Assembly (NCBI GenBank): GCA_018335195.1
Contig: JAGXKN010000019.1
Span: 1-58,456, forward strand
Source: Desulfobacterales bacterium
Lineage (GTDB): Bacteria; Desulfobacterota; Desulfobacteria; Desulfobacterales; Desulfosalsimonadaceae
Reading direction: 5' to 3'
Length of the DNA: 58,456 nt
Position 1 is the stretch's first letter; the number at the start of each line of letters is the position of its first letter. Shown in pieces: positions 34,990-43,700 of the stretch. Made by a program: the position numbers and the translations under genes. Below the pieces are notes generated by a model. That model was not told the DNA's origin. It was given only the letters and a program-made list of their open reading frames with translations, and searched no databases.

Positions 34990-35694
34990 TCAGTAATGGA
35001 ACTGGAGCATGGAGGCCCCCACTTCGATCACATCGAATTCCCTGAGCTTTACGGCCGAGCCGATCGGCTCATAATTGACCCGGAGCCGGGATTTTCTTGA
35101 AACCGGACACAGATAATAGCCGTCCGGTCGCTTTTCAATCTTGGCCTCGGTTTTGTCCACCCGCCAGCCCCGGACCCGGAGATCGGCTCCCGGATCTTTG
35201 CCGATCCAGGTTTCGGCCTTTTCCAGACGCTTTGAGGCAGTTTCCTTTGAAAGAAAGGTAATCACCGCCGCCGGCACGTTCTTTTCCTCCGGCTCAGTGA
35301 ATTCCGCGACACTTTTTGCCAGCCGGGCCCTGTGTTCATGAGTGTCAAGCTGCATTGTGGCCTGATAGTTCTCCTGATCGGGAGGTGCCGGCTTCTTTTC
35401 ATTCTTGTCATAGACAAACACCAGGGTGTGATTGCCTACGGAAATCACATCCCCGTGGGCCAGGCGCCTTGAAATCACCAGTTCCTTGTTGACAAACGTG
35501 CCGTTGCGACTATTAAAATCCGTCAGGAAAAAATGCGCGCCCTCCGGCTCGATCTCGGCATGAAGGGTGGAGACCGCGGTATCGTTTATGGGGATTTCGT
35601 TTTTCTGCGCCCGTCCGATACAGATCCTGCCGGAGGAATCAAGGCGATAGGTCTTTAATTTTTGATTATCATATTTTAAAATTAAATAAGGCAT
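34990..35694 (-). CDS. Tandem FHA-domain protein
   Basis: This is about 234 residues, cytosolic. FHA domain 1 (about residues 5-95) has the phosphothreonine-binding pattern ICIGRAQKNEIPI, STLHAEIE and NSRNGTFVN. A second, degenerate FHA-like domain (about 155-234) has WIGKDPGADLRVRGWRVD and VKLREFDVIEVGA but lacks the Ser-X-X-His pair. I chose the ATG at 35692-35694, where the FHA domain starts (MPYLILKYDNQKLKTYRLD); GTG or ATG starts at 35733 or 35727 are possible. It is divergent from the Ser/Thr kinase gene (227 bp apart) and is probably its phospho-reader. Confidence 0.85.
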   Translation of the reverse strand: MPYLILKYDNQKLKTYRLDSSGRICIGRAQKNEIPINDTAVSTLHAEIEPEGAHFFLTDFNSRNGTFVNKELVISRRLAHGDVISVGNHTLVFVYDKNEKKPAPPDQENYQATMQLDTHEHRARLAKSVAEFTEPEEKNVPAAVITFLSKETASKRLEKAETWIGKDPGADLRVRGWRVDKTEAKIEKRPDGYYLCPVSRKSRLRVNYEPIGSAVKLREFDVIEVGASMLQFHY

Positions 35695-35921
35695 TTGCTT
35701 TTTCCCATATACGATACACGGATTCATTTCCACCCGCAGGCAATCCCACTGCCCCCGAAAAAACGCGAAAGGAACAGATTGTTATTATGATTCAATAACT
35801 TAGAAATATCTTACCATAGGGCAGTTTTATACGGAAATCAACTGAAAAATAAGGTTTGACGCCCTGCACAGAGACGGGCTATCTTTAACAGACTCCCGCA
35901 CACAAAAAAAGACGGACGGGC

Positions 35922-37871
35922 ATGGGCAAGTCACAACCAGACATAAAACCGCTGATCGACTACTTCCTCAACCTGTTTACCATTCAGACTCTGGGGCCGG
36001 GAAAGGAACCGGAAACCGTCAAGGCCGAACCCGTATCCGGCCAGCCTTCCGAGGGCAGCGTCTACGAATTCACGCTGAAATCGGGCAGCACCAAGAAACA
36101 GCGGCGAATGAGCCTGGAACCCATCGGCGCGGGGGTTGGCAGCAAAAGCATGTGCTACAAGGTTATATATGACGAGCCCCTGGTGATCAAAATCCCGCCC
36201 AAACCAATCCCGGATTTTTCCGCCTACCTGAAATCCATCCAGCGGGAGCATCAAATCGTCGAGCGGCTCTCCCCGGAAATTGCATGCGTATTCCCGCGGC
36301 TGGAAGCAATCCTGAAAAAAGTCCCGTTTTTGAAATTTTCTGAAGAACGCTTTACTCCCGAGGAGATCGAAAACGCCTATATCAATCTGCTTCTTCGCAA
36401 GCCGGGCCTGCAGCAGTATCTCAAAATCGGCAATAAATTCGTCTTTTTCATGAATCTATCGCGGCACCAGTTCTTCAACCAGGTGATCGAATCCATGCAT
36501 ATCGTCAAGGACCGGGTGCGCGAGGACATGATCAAAAACATGAGCGAGGTACTCCCGGACCCGGATGCTTTCGGATGGCTCTACGGGGAGGAAAATTACC
36601 CGGTATACCTGTCTTTACGGGGGCTGTTTGCCGAATATGAAGCATCCCTTGAAAATCTTGCGGAAAAATACGAAATCAATTCCTTCATACCGGAATACCG
36701 GCGCAGGGAATGGTTCTTTTCCGCCCTGGCCGGGGCGCAGCCCGAAATCGAAGCCGGAGACATTCCCGGGCAATTCCCCGCGGAGCTGCAGGAACAAACC
36801 ACCCGACTGCTGGCGGCAAACAAACAGACCACGGCAAAAATTTACCGAACCGTCTACAAGCGCGTGCAGCGGCAAAACTTCGATACGAACCGCTCCCGCA
36901 TCAAAGGGATGGTAATCAATATCCTGCAGCTGCTCTATCAGCTCAAGGGTCGCAACCTGGCCCTCCGGGACCTGAAGCCCGATAATATGTATATCGACCG
37001 GTATCTTGACGCCGCAGACCACATCCTGGCAGATCCATCGCTGTACGGCCTCGGCCTCATCGACCTGGAAACCGCGGTCTGCTTCGATCCCGAAATCGAA
37101 CTCCAGCAGCCGCTGCTGGCAGGGACACCGGCTTATGCCACCCCGGCGCACCTGTTTCCCAACGACATCCTGCGCAAACTTTACCCCGAACAGATCGACC
37201 GGGTGTTTTACATGCAGGACTGGTATGCGGTCATCGGCATCATCTTCCATGTCATCACCGGCAGGGTGCTGTTTACCAAAACCGCCCGCCTGATGCCCGA
37301 AATCATCCAGGCCAAGCGCCACGCCTCAAGAAACAACGGGGATTTCAAAAAAATCTACAAAAATATTTCCGGTAAATTCTGGGCTTCGGCCATAGAGGAA
37401 TTCAAGGAAAAAACCAGTCAGCAGCAGCAGCGGCTGGAAACGCTGGAAGTCTTTTTGCCGGCCCATATCAAGAACCTTTTCGAAAAAGCCGCGGCCCGGG
37501 AACAGCAAAGGGCCCACAAGGCAATCAAATCCTGGCTTAAAAAAGACGAAGTCCTCCGACGTTACCGCAAGGCACTGATGGGGGCTTCTTACGCGGTGGT
37601 GGCCCACAACCTCGAGAAATGGAGGGCCAACGGCAGGACATCCGATGCCACTCTGCATGCGCTCTCCAGAATTGCCCGCTACAAATTCCGGGAAGAGTAT
37701 TTGAGCAATTCCATCAGGGAACTTTCCGGCCCGGTTCCCGCAGATTTTCTGCTGTCATTCATTTTCGACCGCGTCTTTTACACGATGTACCGGCGGCGAT
37801 GGTCCCCAAGCCAGCCGCGCCTGGTCAGTCCCGGACTGCAAAACGCTCAAGCCGCTCATAACAGTTCATGA
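35922..37871 (+). CDS. Atypical Hanks-type Ser/Thr protein kinase-like protein
   Basis: This is 649 residues, soluble, with no transmembrane helix or PASTA repeats. A loop-like GAGVGSKSMCYKV (about 69-81) and VIKIPPK (Lys90) suggest an N-lobe. The catalytic loop is ALRDLKPDNMYID (Asp350). The metal loop is GLIDLETAV (Asp381), with DLE in place of DFG. An activation-segment AGTPAYATPAHLF lies near 399. Lys90 and Asp350 are 260 residues apart, so about 140 extra residues are inserted between N-lobe and catalytic loop. A helical C-terminal region of about 200 residues is unassigned. The kinase fold is clear; activity is inferred. It is divergent from the FHA gene and overlaps the Hpt gene tail-to-tail by 16 bp. 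Confidence 0.8.
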   Translation: MGKSQPDIKPLIDYFLNLFTIQTLGPGKEPETVKAEPVSGQPSEGSVYEFTLKSGSTKKQRRMSLEPIGAGVGSKSMCYKVIYDEPLVIKIPPKPIPDFSAYLKSIQREHQIVERLSPEIACVFPRLEAILKKVPFLKFSEERFTPEEIENAYINLLLRKPGLQQYLKIGNKFVFFMNLSRHQFFNQVIESMHIVKDRVREDMIKNMSEVLPDPDAFGWLYGEENYPVYLSLRGLFAEYEASLENLAEKYEINSFIPEYRRREWFFSALAGAQPEIEAGDIPGQFPAELQEQTTRLLAANKQTTAKIYRTVYKRVQRQNFDTNRSRIKGMVINILQLLYQLKGRNLALRDLKPDNMYIDRYLDAADHILADPSLYGLGLIDLETAVCFDPEIELQQPLLAGTPAYATPAHLFPNDILRKLYPEQIDRVFYMQDWYAVIGIIFHVITGRVLFTKTARLMPEIIQAKRHASRNNGDFKKIYKNISGKFWASAIEEFKEKTSQQQQRLETLEVFLPAHIKNLFEKAAAREQQRAHKAIKSWLKKDEVLRRYRKALMGASYAVVAHNLEKWRANGRTSDATLHALSRIARYKFREEYLSNSIRELSGPVPADFLLSFIFDRVFYTMYRRRWSPSQPRLVSPGLQNAQAAHNSS

Positions 37872-38218
37872 AACTTCAGTTCAGACTCGAATTCCGAAAT
37901 AGCGTTCTCCAGCGGACCAATCATCTCGCGTGCGCCGGCAATATCCTCGTTTTTTGCCGCATTTTCCAGATCAGCTGCAATCCGTCGAAGACGCAGGGCG
38001 GACATGTTGGCAGAAGCGCCTTTGAGCGAATGAGCGGCATTGACGAGTTCGCCGGCATGGCCTTTGTCAATTAAAGCCCGGATCGCGGCGATCTTTTCAC
38101 GGGCGTCCTCCAGAAACATTTCTCCCACTTGTCGGGCCAGTTCCATGTCGGAATCCACCCGCTCCAGGAAATCCTTCTGATCAAAAATCACGTCAGCACC
38201 CCCGCCTTGCTCATCCAT
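37856..38218 (-). CDS. Histidine phosphotransfer (Hpt) domain protein
   Basis: This is a 120-residue four-helix Hpt module with the phospho-accepting motif AAHSLKGASANMSALRL (His about 58). It has no kinase or receiver domain. It is the natural partner of a multistep relay, and the hybrid kinase with two receivers lies 3 kb away. Its 3' end overlaps the Ser/Thr kinase gene by 16 bp on the opposite strand. It precedes manC by 23 bp without a clear functional link. Confidence 0.88.
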   Translation of the reverse strand: MDEQGGGADVIFDQKDFLERVDSDMELARQVGEMFLEDAREKIAAIRALIDKGHAGELVNAAHSLKGASANMSALRLRRIAADLENAAKNEDIAGAREMIGPLENAISEFESELKFHELL

Positions 38219-38241
38219 GTCATCAGCCCCCTTGTCTGTTT

Positions 38242-39660
38242 CTATTTGTCAGGATCCGGGCAGAGATGCTCGGAAAGATCGCCCGGCACGCAAACCTCGA
38301 TTAAAACCAGCGGATCGGCTTCCGCGTTTTCGACCCGCACCCGGCTTTTTGGTGGAATTTCAACGGATTGCCCGTTTTCCATCAGCCGGGATACGCCGTT
38401 GCCTTCCATGCGGCCCCGGCCCGAGACCACAGTCCAGTGAATCGTTCCGTGCCAAGGGGATGTGAACTCCAGCCCCCTTGACGCATCCAGGCAAATCCGC
38501 CGGATCCTGGACCGGGTGTCTTGGCTGATTTCCGTGCACGTTCCCCATTTGGTAAAACGCGTGGCATGGCAAATGGCTTCCCGGCGGTTTTCCGCTTTCA
38601 AAACAGAAGCCACGGCCTTGACGTCCTGGGCGCGCTGCCGATCGGCAACCAGCAAGGCATCTGCGGTATCCACGATCACGCAGTCGCTCAAGCCAAGCAC
38701 TGCGATCAGGCGCGGGCCGGAGAATACGAGGCTGTTTTTGACCCGCCGCGCCATAACTTGCCCTGCAATAACATTGCCGTCTGCATCCTTTTCCCCGGTC
38801 TCCCACATGGCTGCCCAGGATCCCAGGTCGCTCCATTCCGCTTCAAACGGGATCATCCCCCCTTTTTCCGTTTTTTCCATGACCGCATAATCTATGGAAT
38901 CGGCCGGGCACCTTTCAAAGGCACCCGAATCCAACAGAAAAGCTTCTTCCTGAAAACTTCCCGCCTTCCATGAACTTCGACAGGCCGATACAATCTCCGG
39001 GGCAAACCGCAAAAGCTCCGAATACACGTCAGCTGCCGAAAACAGGAACATGCCGCTGTTCCAGCAGTAACGGCCCGAAGCCAAATACTTCTCCGCGGTG
39101 GGCTGGTCCGGTTTTTCCGCAAACTGGTCAATGGCATATGCCGCGGCCGATTCTTGCCCGGTCCGCGCTTCATCCAGGGGCCGGCCTTTTCGAATATACC
39201 CGTAACCGGTTTCCGGGGCATCCGGGATCACGCCAAAGGTGATCAGATATCCCTGCTGCGCATATGTATCTGCCGCGGCCACGGCCCGGCCGAAAGCCCA
39301 GGCATCGCCGATCAAATGATCGGCCGGAAGCACCAGGATACGGGCTTCCGGGTCAACGGAAAGGGCCTTTATCGCTGCCACGGCTACGGCCGGAGCCGTA
39401 TTTTTCCCCACCGGCTCTAAAATCATGGCCGAAGGCTGCAGGTCCAGTTCATGCATCTGCCGGGCAACCGGGTAGTAATGTTGTTGATTGCAGATCACCA
39501 GGGGGGCGGCTGCAGCCGCCACTGCTTCCAGCCGCAGCAGGGTCTGCTGGAACATGGTATGCGACCCGGTCAGCCGCAGCAGGTGCTTGGGGAAAAGTTC
39601 GCGGGACATGGGCCACAGCCGGGTCCCGGAACCGCCGGCAAGAATCACCGGTATGATCAT
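38242..39660 (-). CDS. manC: Mannose-1-phosphate guanylyltransferase / mannose-6-phosphate isomerase
   Basis: This is a 472-residue bifunctional enzyme that makes GDP-mannose (and mannose 6-phosphate) for polysaccharide and LPS synthesis. The nucleotidyltransferase part has VILAGGSGTRLWPMSRELFP at the N-terminus, PADHLIGD and NSGMFLF. A C-terminal cupin (about 355-465) has the type II isomerase motif HWTVVSGRGRM. Length equals typical ManC/AlgA. AAGGAG lies 7 bp upstream of the ATG. Confidence 0.92.
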   Translation of the reverse strand: MIIPVILAGGSGTRLWPMSRELFPKHLLRLTGSHTMFQQTLLRLEAVAAAAAPLVICNQQHYYPVARQMHELDLQPSAMILEPVGKNTAPAVAVAAIKALSVDPEARILVLPADHLIGDAWAFGRAVAAADTYAQQGYLITFGVIPDAPETGYGYIRKGRPLDEARTGQESAAAYAIDQFAEKPDQPTAEKYLASGRYCWNSGMFLFSAADVYSELLRFAPEIVSACRSSWKAGSFQEEAFLLDSGAFERCPADSIDYAVMEKTEKGGMIPFEAEWSDLGSWAAMWETGEKDADGNVIAGQVMARRVKNSLVFSGPRLIAVLGLSDCVIVDTADALLVADRQRAQDVKAVASVLKAENRREAICHATRFTKWGTCTEISQDTRSRIRRICLDASRGLEFTSPWHGTIHWTVVSGRGRMEGNGVSRLMENGQSVEIPPKSRVRVENAEADPLVLIEVCVPGDLSEHLCPDPDK

Positions 39661-39687
39661 TAAGGACTCCTTTCCAAACAGGCGCGT

Positions 39688-40131
39688 TTAAGGCTCGAGC
39701 AGCGCAAAGCCGCTTTGGGCGTCATGCAGGCGTCTGGCCCGGGTTTCGGTCAACTCCCAAACCACGGCTTCCATGACATGCCAGACACAAACACCGGCCC
39801 GAACGCATCCGGTTACGGTTTCGCCCTGCCGGCCGCAGGCCATGTGCATGTGAAGCACGGGACGGCCCGAGGCGTCGGGGAAAATGGTTCCCACGCCCGC
39901 GGCCTCGTGCACGTTTTCCAGCATTCGCGTCATGGGGACGACAGGTTCGACGCGCCCCTGCTCGGGGCCTACGACAAAGTGACTTCTCTGATCGGCTCCC
40001 CCCAGCATGACCAGGCTGGCGGCCCGGATGCCGTTTTCTGCGGCAAATCGCTCAATGCATTCGTGCACGATATCCCCGTCTTCCAGCCGCACCACGAAAA
40101 CTCTGCCGGCAGATGCCTCGGAATACTTCAT
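39688..40131 (-). CDS. PPC/DUF296-domain protein
   Basis: This is a 147-residue protein with the PCC fold (PD1-like). VFVVRLEDGDIVHECIERFA, SLVMLGGADQ, VHEAAGVGTIFP and HMHMACGRQGETVTGC are family segments, including the conserved His residues that may bind metal. It has no AT-hook. The function in bacteria is unknown. The frame is open upstream, but I chose the ATG at 40129-40131, which has GGAGGAG/GGGG before it. It lies 17 bp after thiE-thiL. Confidence 0.85.
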   Translation of the reverse strand: MKYSEASAGRVFVVRLEDGDIVHECIERFAAENGIRAASLVMLGGADQRSHFVVGPEQGRVEPVVPMTRMLENVHEAAGVGTIFPDASGRPVLHMHMACGRQGETVTGCVRAGVCVWHVMEAVVWELTETRARRLHDAQSGFALLEP

Positions 40132-40148
40132 TTCCCCTCTCCTCCGTA

Positions 40149-41768
40149 TCAACTGCGCCGGCCGTGCCGATACCCCCGGATGTCTTCGGGCAGGCCGCAA
40201 ATATGCGCACCGGAAAATTGTCTGCACACCCCGACCTGAAACGCACCGGGCAGTTTTTCCGCAACCGATGCAAACACCGCCGGGGCGCACGCAAAGAGCA
40301 ATTCATAGTCTTCTCCGCCGGCTGCCATCATATTTGCCGGCGACCGGTCAAATGCTTTGCAGAACGCCGCCAGCTCCGGGGTTGCAGAAACCGTCGACAG
40401 ATCCAGTTCAACGGTCACCCCGGAGGCCTCGGCAATATGGGCCGCATCCCCGGCCAGGCCGTCGCTGATATCCATGACGCAGGTCACGCCATGGGCGGCC
40501 AGCACTTCTGCGGCATCAAACCGGGCCCGGGGATGCGTAAACGCCCGGATCAGTCCGGGAAACCGGGCTTCCCCCCGACCCAGACAATCCAGGCCGGCCC
40601 GGGCTAGGCCCAGCGGACCGGTGACATACAGGCCCCAGCCGGGCACGGCTGCCGAGCGCAACGGAAACAGCTCGGAATGCCCCCTTCCCACGGCAAACAG
40701 ATCCACCCCCAGGACACCGGCGCCGGATATATTGCCCCCGCCCAGCACGGCATCATGGCGGGCAAGCGCTTTTCGGATCCCTGCATACAGATCCATCACA
40801 TCGTCTTCGGCAATGGCTGGCGGCAGCGACAGATTGACAAACAGGGCCTTGGCATCGGCATACGAGGCAGCAAGATCACTGAAAGTAATTTCCACGGCCT
40901 TCTCCCCGATTTCGGACATGGACTGCCACCTGCGGCGGAAATGAATGCCTTCGAGCTGGGCATCCGTGGTAAAAACCGGCCGGTTGATCGGCTTGAACAG
41001 TGCGGCATCATCCCCGCCGGCAACTTCAATATCGGCAACACATTGTTCCGGTAACCGCGCATCGGCCAGTATCCGCCGGATCAGGGAAAATTCATCCTGC
41101 CAGGCAGAGCGCGGCTTTCTCGGGGAAACCCCGCATGCGGCGCCGAAACGCCCGGCCGCCTCCGCTGGATCGGCCGCCCGGGTAATGGCGCTGATCACGG
41201 CCGCGCCCGCCGCGCCGCCGGCAAAACACTTGCCCGCCAACTCCGGGGTGATGCCACCGATGGCCACCACGGGCAGGCTGACCCTGGAGACCATATCCGC
41301 TATCCCCCTGGTGCCGATTACCGCCTTGGCATCCGCCTTGGTGCCGGTATGCGCCACCGGGCCGGTTCCGATATAATCGCACGCGGAAAGATCTGTTTGC
41401 GCCAGCTCTGCAGGCGTGGATACGGATATGCCGACAATTGCCGCATCGCCGAGAATTTCCCGGGCCAAGCCGGGCTCTGCATCCGCCTGGCCCAGGTGAA
41501 CCCCGTCGGCTTCGGCGGCCCGTGCCAGCACGATATCATCGTTGACGAGAAACAAGACCCTGTGAAGAGCGCAAAAATCCCGAATGGCCAGCACCTCGGA
41601 CATGTCCGCTGCGGAAAAGCCCTTGTTGCGGTACTGTACCACTGTCGCCCCTGCTGCCACGGCGATCTCCACCTGGCGCCCAGCCGACAGCTCCGGAGCA
41701 CCCTCATCGGTGATAAAATAAAATCTCAGATCCAGTCCTGAATTGACCAAAACCCGGTCCTGCTCCAA
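40149..41768 (-). CDS. thiE-thiL: Fused thiamine-phosphate synthase and thiamine-monophosphate kinase (ThiE-ThiL)
   Basis: This is a 539-residue fusion of two late thiamine steps. Residues about 10-215 are ThiE (TIM barrel): VVQYRNKGFS, FLVNDDIVLARA, DGVHLGQAD, GTGPVAHTGTKADA and VVAIGGI. Residues about 225-539 are ThiL (PurM-like ATP enzyme): VAGGDDAALF, ISFSDLAA-like EITFSDLAASYADA, GGGNISGAG, VMDISDGLAGD and AAGGEDYELLF. The start listed is a TTG at 41768 directly after a repeat; a later start near 41750 is possible. No TPP riboswitch was recognised. ThiE product is ThiL substrate, so the fusion channels the pathway. Confidence 0.88.
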   Translation of the reverse strand: MEQDRVLVNSGLDLRFYFITDEGAPELSAGRQVEIAVAAGATVVQYRNKGFSAADMSEVLAIRDFCALHRVLFLVNDDIVLARAAEADGVHLGQADAEPGLAREILGDAAIVGISVSTPAELAQTDLSACDYIGTGPVAHTGTKADAKAVIGTRGIADMVSRVSLPVVAIGGITPELAGKCFAGGAAGAAVISAITRAADPAEAAGRFGAACGVSPRKPRSAWQDEFSLIRRILADARLPEQCVADIEVAGGDDAALFKPINRPVFTTDAQLEGIHFRRRWQSMSEIGEKAVEITFSDLAASYADAKALFVNLSLPPAIAEDDVMDLYAGIRKALARHDAVLGGGNISGAGVLGVDLFAVGRGHSELFPLRSAAVPGWGLYVTGPLGLARAGLDCLGRGEARFPGLIRAFTHPRARFDAAEVLAAHGVTCVMDISDGLAGDAAHIAEASGVTVELDLSTVSATPELAAFCKAFDRSPANMMAAGGEDYELLFACAPAVFASVAEKLPGAFQVGVCRQFSGAHICGLPEDIRGYRHGRRS

Positions 41769-41791
41769 TTATAATACGAAAACACGGCATT

Positions 41792-41851
41792 GTAGGGGCG
41801 AACCTGTGTGTTCGCCCTGTTTCCGTGGCGAACACACAGGTTCGCCCCTAC
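41792..41851. repeat. Perfect 25-bp inverted repeat (REP/MITE-like)
   Basis: The arms 41792-41816 and 41827-41851 are exact complements (GTAGGGGCGAACCTGTGTGT and so on) around a 10-nt loop. It lies 24 bp upstream of the thiE-thiL start. Related pieces occur at 25784 and about 10065. The CCTTCGTGG tract after it (41900-41915) is also seen near 9808. Confidence 0.85.
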
Positions 41852-41942
41852 GGATATGCGATTGCCGATGTCTGCATTTTTTACAAAAATTAATATTTTT
41901 CCTTCGTGGCCTTCGTGGTTTCAAACAATTTCCTCTTCTCGC

Positions 41943-42494
41943 TTAACCCACGGTGCCGAAAAGTCCCAGCCATCCGTAGAAGCGCTCGACTTTGTCCGCG
42001 CCATAAGGCGAAAGGGAGGCGATCACTGCATCCGCGCTACGGCGGGTGCCTCCTGGCGGCGGCGTCTTGGAAAAAAAGCTGTCTGCAAAGCAGATGATCT
42101 GTTCCGCCACTGTTTCCGGCAGCATATCCCGCTTTGGCAGGGGCAGCTTTTGGGCTGAAATATCTTCGGCAGAAAGCCCCGCGCCGATATGGCGCTCACA
42201 GACCCGGGCATGATCCGGCAGTCCGTGTTTTTCCAGCATCATCCGGCCCAGGTATCCGTGACATATGTAGGGATGCTTGCCAAAACAGCCGATCTGCGGC
42301 GCATCCGTATCAAAAACGCCGATATCATGGAGCATGGCCGCCTCCCGGATAAACCCGGGATCAGGCACAAGATGCGACACGCGCTCGGCCAGGCAAAGGG
42401 CGGCCCCTGTAACAGCCTCGCAATGCCGCACCAGCACCTCGTAAGCCAGGGTGCCGGGCCGGTAATAATCCCGGATCAAATCAAGCGGATTCAT
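41943..42494 (-). CDS. HD-domain phosphohydrolase
   Basis: This is a 183-residue HD-superfamily protein. The metal ligands are H in LVRHCEAVT, HD in AAMLHDIGVFDTD, and further His in PYICHGYLG and CERHIGAG. It probably cleaves a phosphomonoester or nucleotide; substrate is unknown. ATG starts at 42494 and 42500 are both possible. It overlaps the prfB stop by about 14 bp and is transcribed after it. Confidence 0.82.
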   Translation of the reverse strand: MNPLDLIRDYYRPGTLAYEVLVRHCEAVTGAALCLAERVSHLVPDPGFIREAAMLHDIGVFDTDAPQIGCFGKHPYICHGYLGRMMLEKHGLPDHARVCERHIGAGLSAEDISAQKLPLPKRDMLPETVAEQIICFADSFFSKTPPPGGTRRSADAVIASLSPYGADKVERFYGWLGLFGTVG

Positions 42495-43609
42495 TGACAT
42501 CCGCCGGGCTTGCGGGCACGCCCGATAGCAGTACCGCCTCGATAAACGGATCGATCCACCCGTCGAGCACGGCATTGACATTGCCGATATCCATGTTGAC
42601 CCGATGATCCTTGATTATCTGGTACGGATGCAGAACATAGGAGCGGATCTGGTTGCCCCAGGCGATCTCGCCCTTGGATTCATGGATGGCCTGCAGCTTG
42701 CGGTCCTGCTTTTGCTTTTCGTTTTGGTACAGGCGGGCACGCAGCACCTTCATGGCCAATTCGCGGTTGCGGATCTGGGATTTTTCCTGCTGGCACTGCA
42801 CCACGATCCCGGTGGGCTCATGGGTGATGCGCACCGCGCTGCTGGTCTTGTTCACGTGCTGGCCGCCGGCCCCGCTGGCCCGGTAGGTATCAATGCGCAG
42901 ATCGTTTTCATCGATATCCACGACGATTTCATCGTCGATTTCCGGGTAGATAAACACGGAAGCAAAAGAGGTGTGGCGCTTGCCGCTTGCGTTAAACGGC
43001 GAAATCCGCACCAGGCGGTGCACCCCGGTTTCCACTTTGAGGTATCCGAACGCATACCCGCCCTTGGCCGTAAACGTCACGCTTTTGATGCCGGCCTCGT
43101 CTCCAGGCTGCAGGTCCATGATCTCCACCTTGTACCCCTTTTCCTCGCACCAGCGGTTGTACATGCGGAAAAGCATCTCGGCCCAGTCCTGCGCTTCGGT
43201 ACCGCCGGCCCCGGCATTAATGGAGACAATGGCGTTGCGGTTGTCATCCTCGCCGTTTAACATCATGGCAATCGAAAAGTCGTGGATCCGCTTTTCCAGG
43301 GTTTCCACCTGGCGCCGGACTTCGGCCATTGCTGTCTCGTCGCCTTCCTCCTCGGAGAGCTCCAGCAGGGTGTCGCAGTCCTCGATCTCCTTGTACAGGG
43401 CGCGCCAGTTCTCCAGGCGCTCGCTTAGCCGGGATCTTTCCTGCAGTATCCTGCTGGCCTGTTCCGGGTCGTTCCAGAACGTTTCAGCTCCGATCATATC
43501 TTCAATTTCAGCCAGCCTTTTCTCAATTGCAGGGACGTCAAAGATACCCCTTTAACTGATCGATCTTTTTATAAAACTCATTTATCGCCGGCTTGAGTTC
43601 TTCAGACAT
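42481..43609 (-). CDS. prfB: Peptide chain release factor 2 (programmed +1 frameshift)
   Basis: This is RF2, which reads UAA and UGA. The first 23 codons start at the ATG 43609 (AGGAGG before it) and end in GGG-TAT-CTT-TGA. A +1 shift at CTT-TGA-C then continues as DVPAIEKRLAEIEDMIGAET to the stop at 42481, for about 375 residues. The catalytic GGQ loop is in ASGAGGQHVNKTSSAV, and the domain 2 region is typical. The in-frame UGA is the classic autoregulatory site: scarce RF2 favours frameshifting. Annotation from the later ATG (43497) would lose 37 residues. Confidence 0.96.
43538..43550 (-). promoter_or_regulatory. prfB programmed frameshift site
   Basis: On the minus strand AGGGG-TAT-CTT-TGA-C: a Shine-Dalgarno-like AGGGG lies 3 nt before the slippery CTT, with the UGA stop at 43538-43540. 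Confidence 0.95.
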
Positions 43610-43700
43610 CGCAGCCTCCTTAATGATTTCAATCCATATTTACGGGAGTTTCGCCTGTAGCCCTTATAATATGATGCTCTCGTAAAAAATCTGATTTTAG

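Noticed and set aside
41748-41792. TPP riboswitch before thiE-thiL
   Set aside because: The short leader lacks the THI-box core; the strong inverted repeat there is a dispersed element.
43538-43540. Selenocysteine or a nonsense mutation at the in-frame TGA of prfB
   Set aside because: The AGGGG-TAT-CTT-TGA-C context is the known RF2 frameshift signal.
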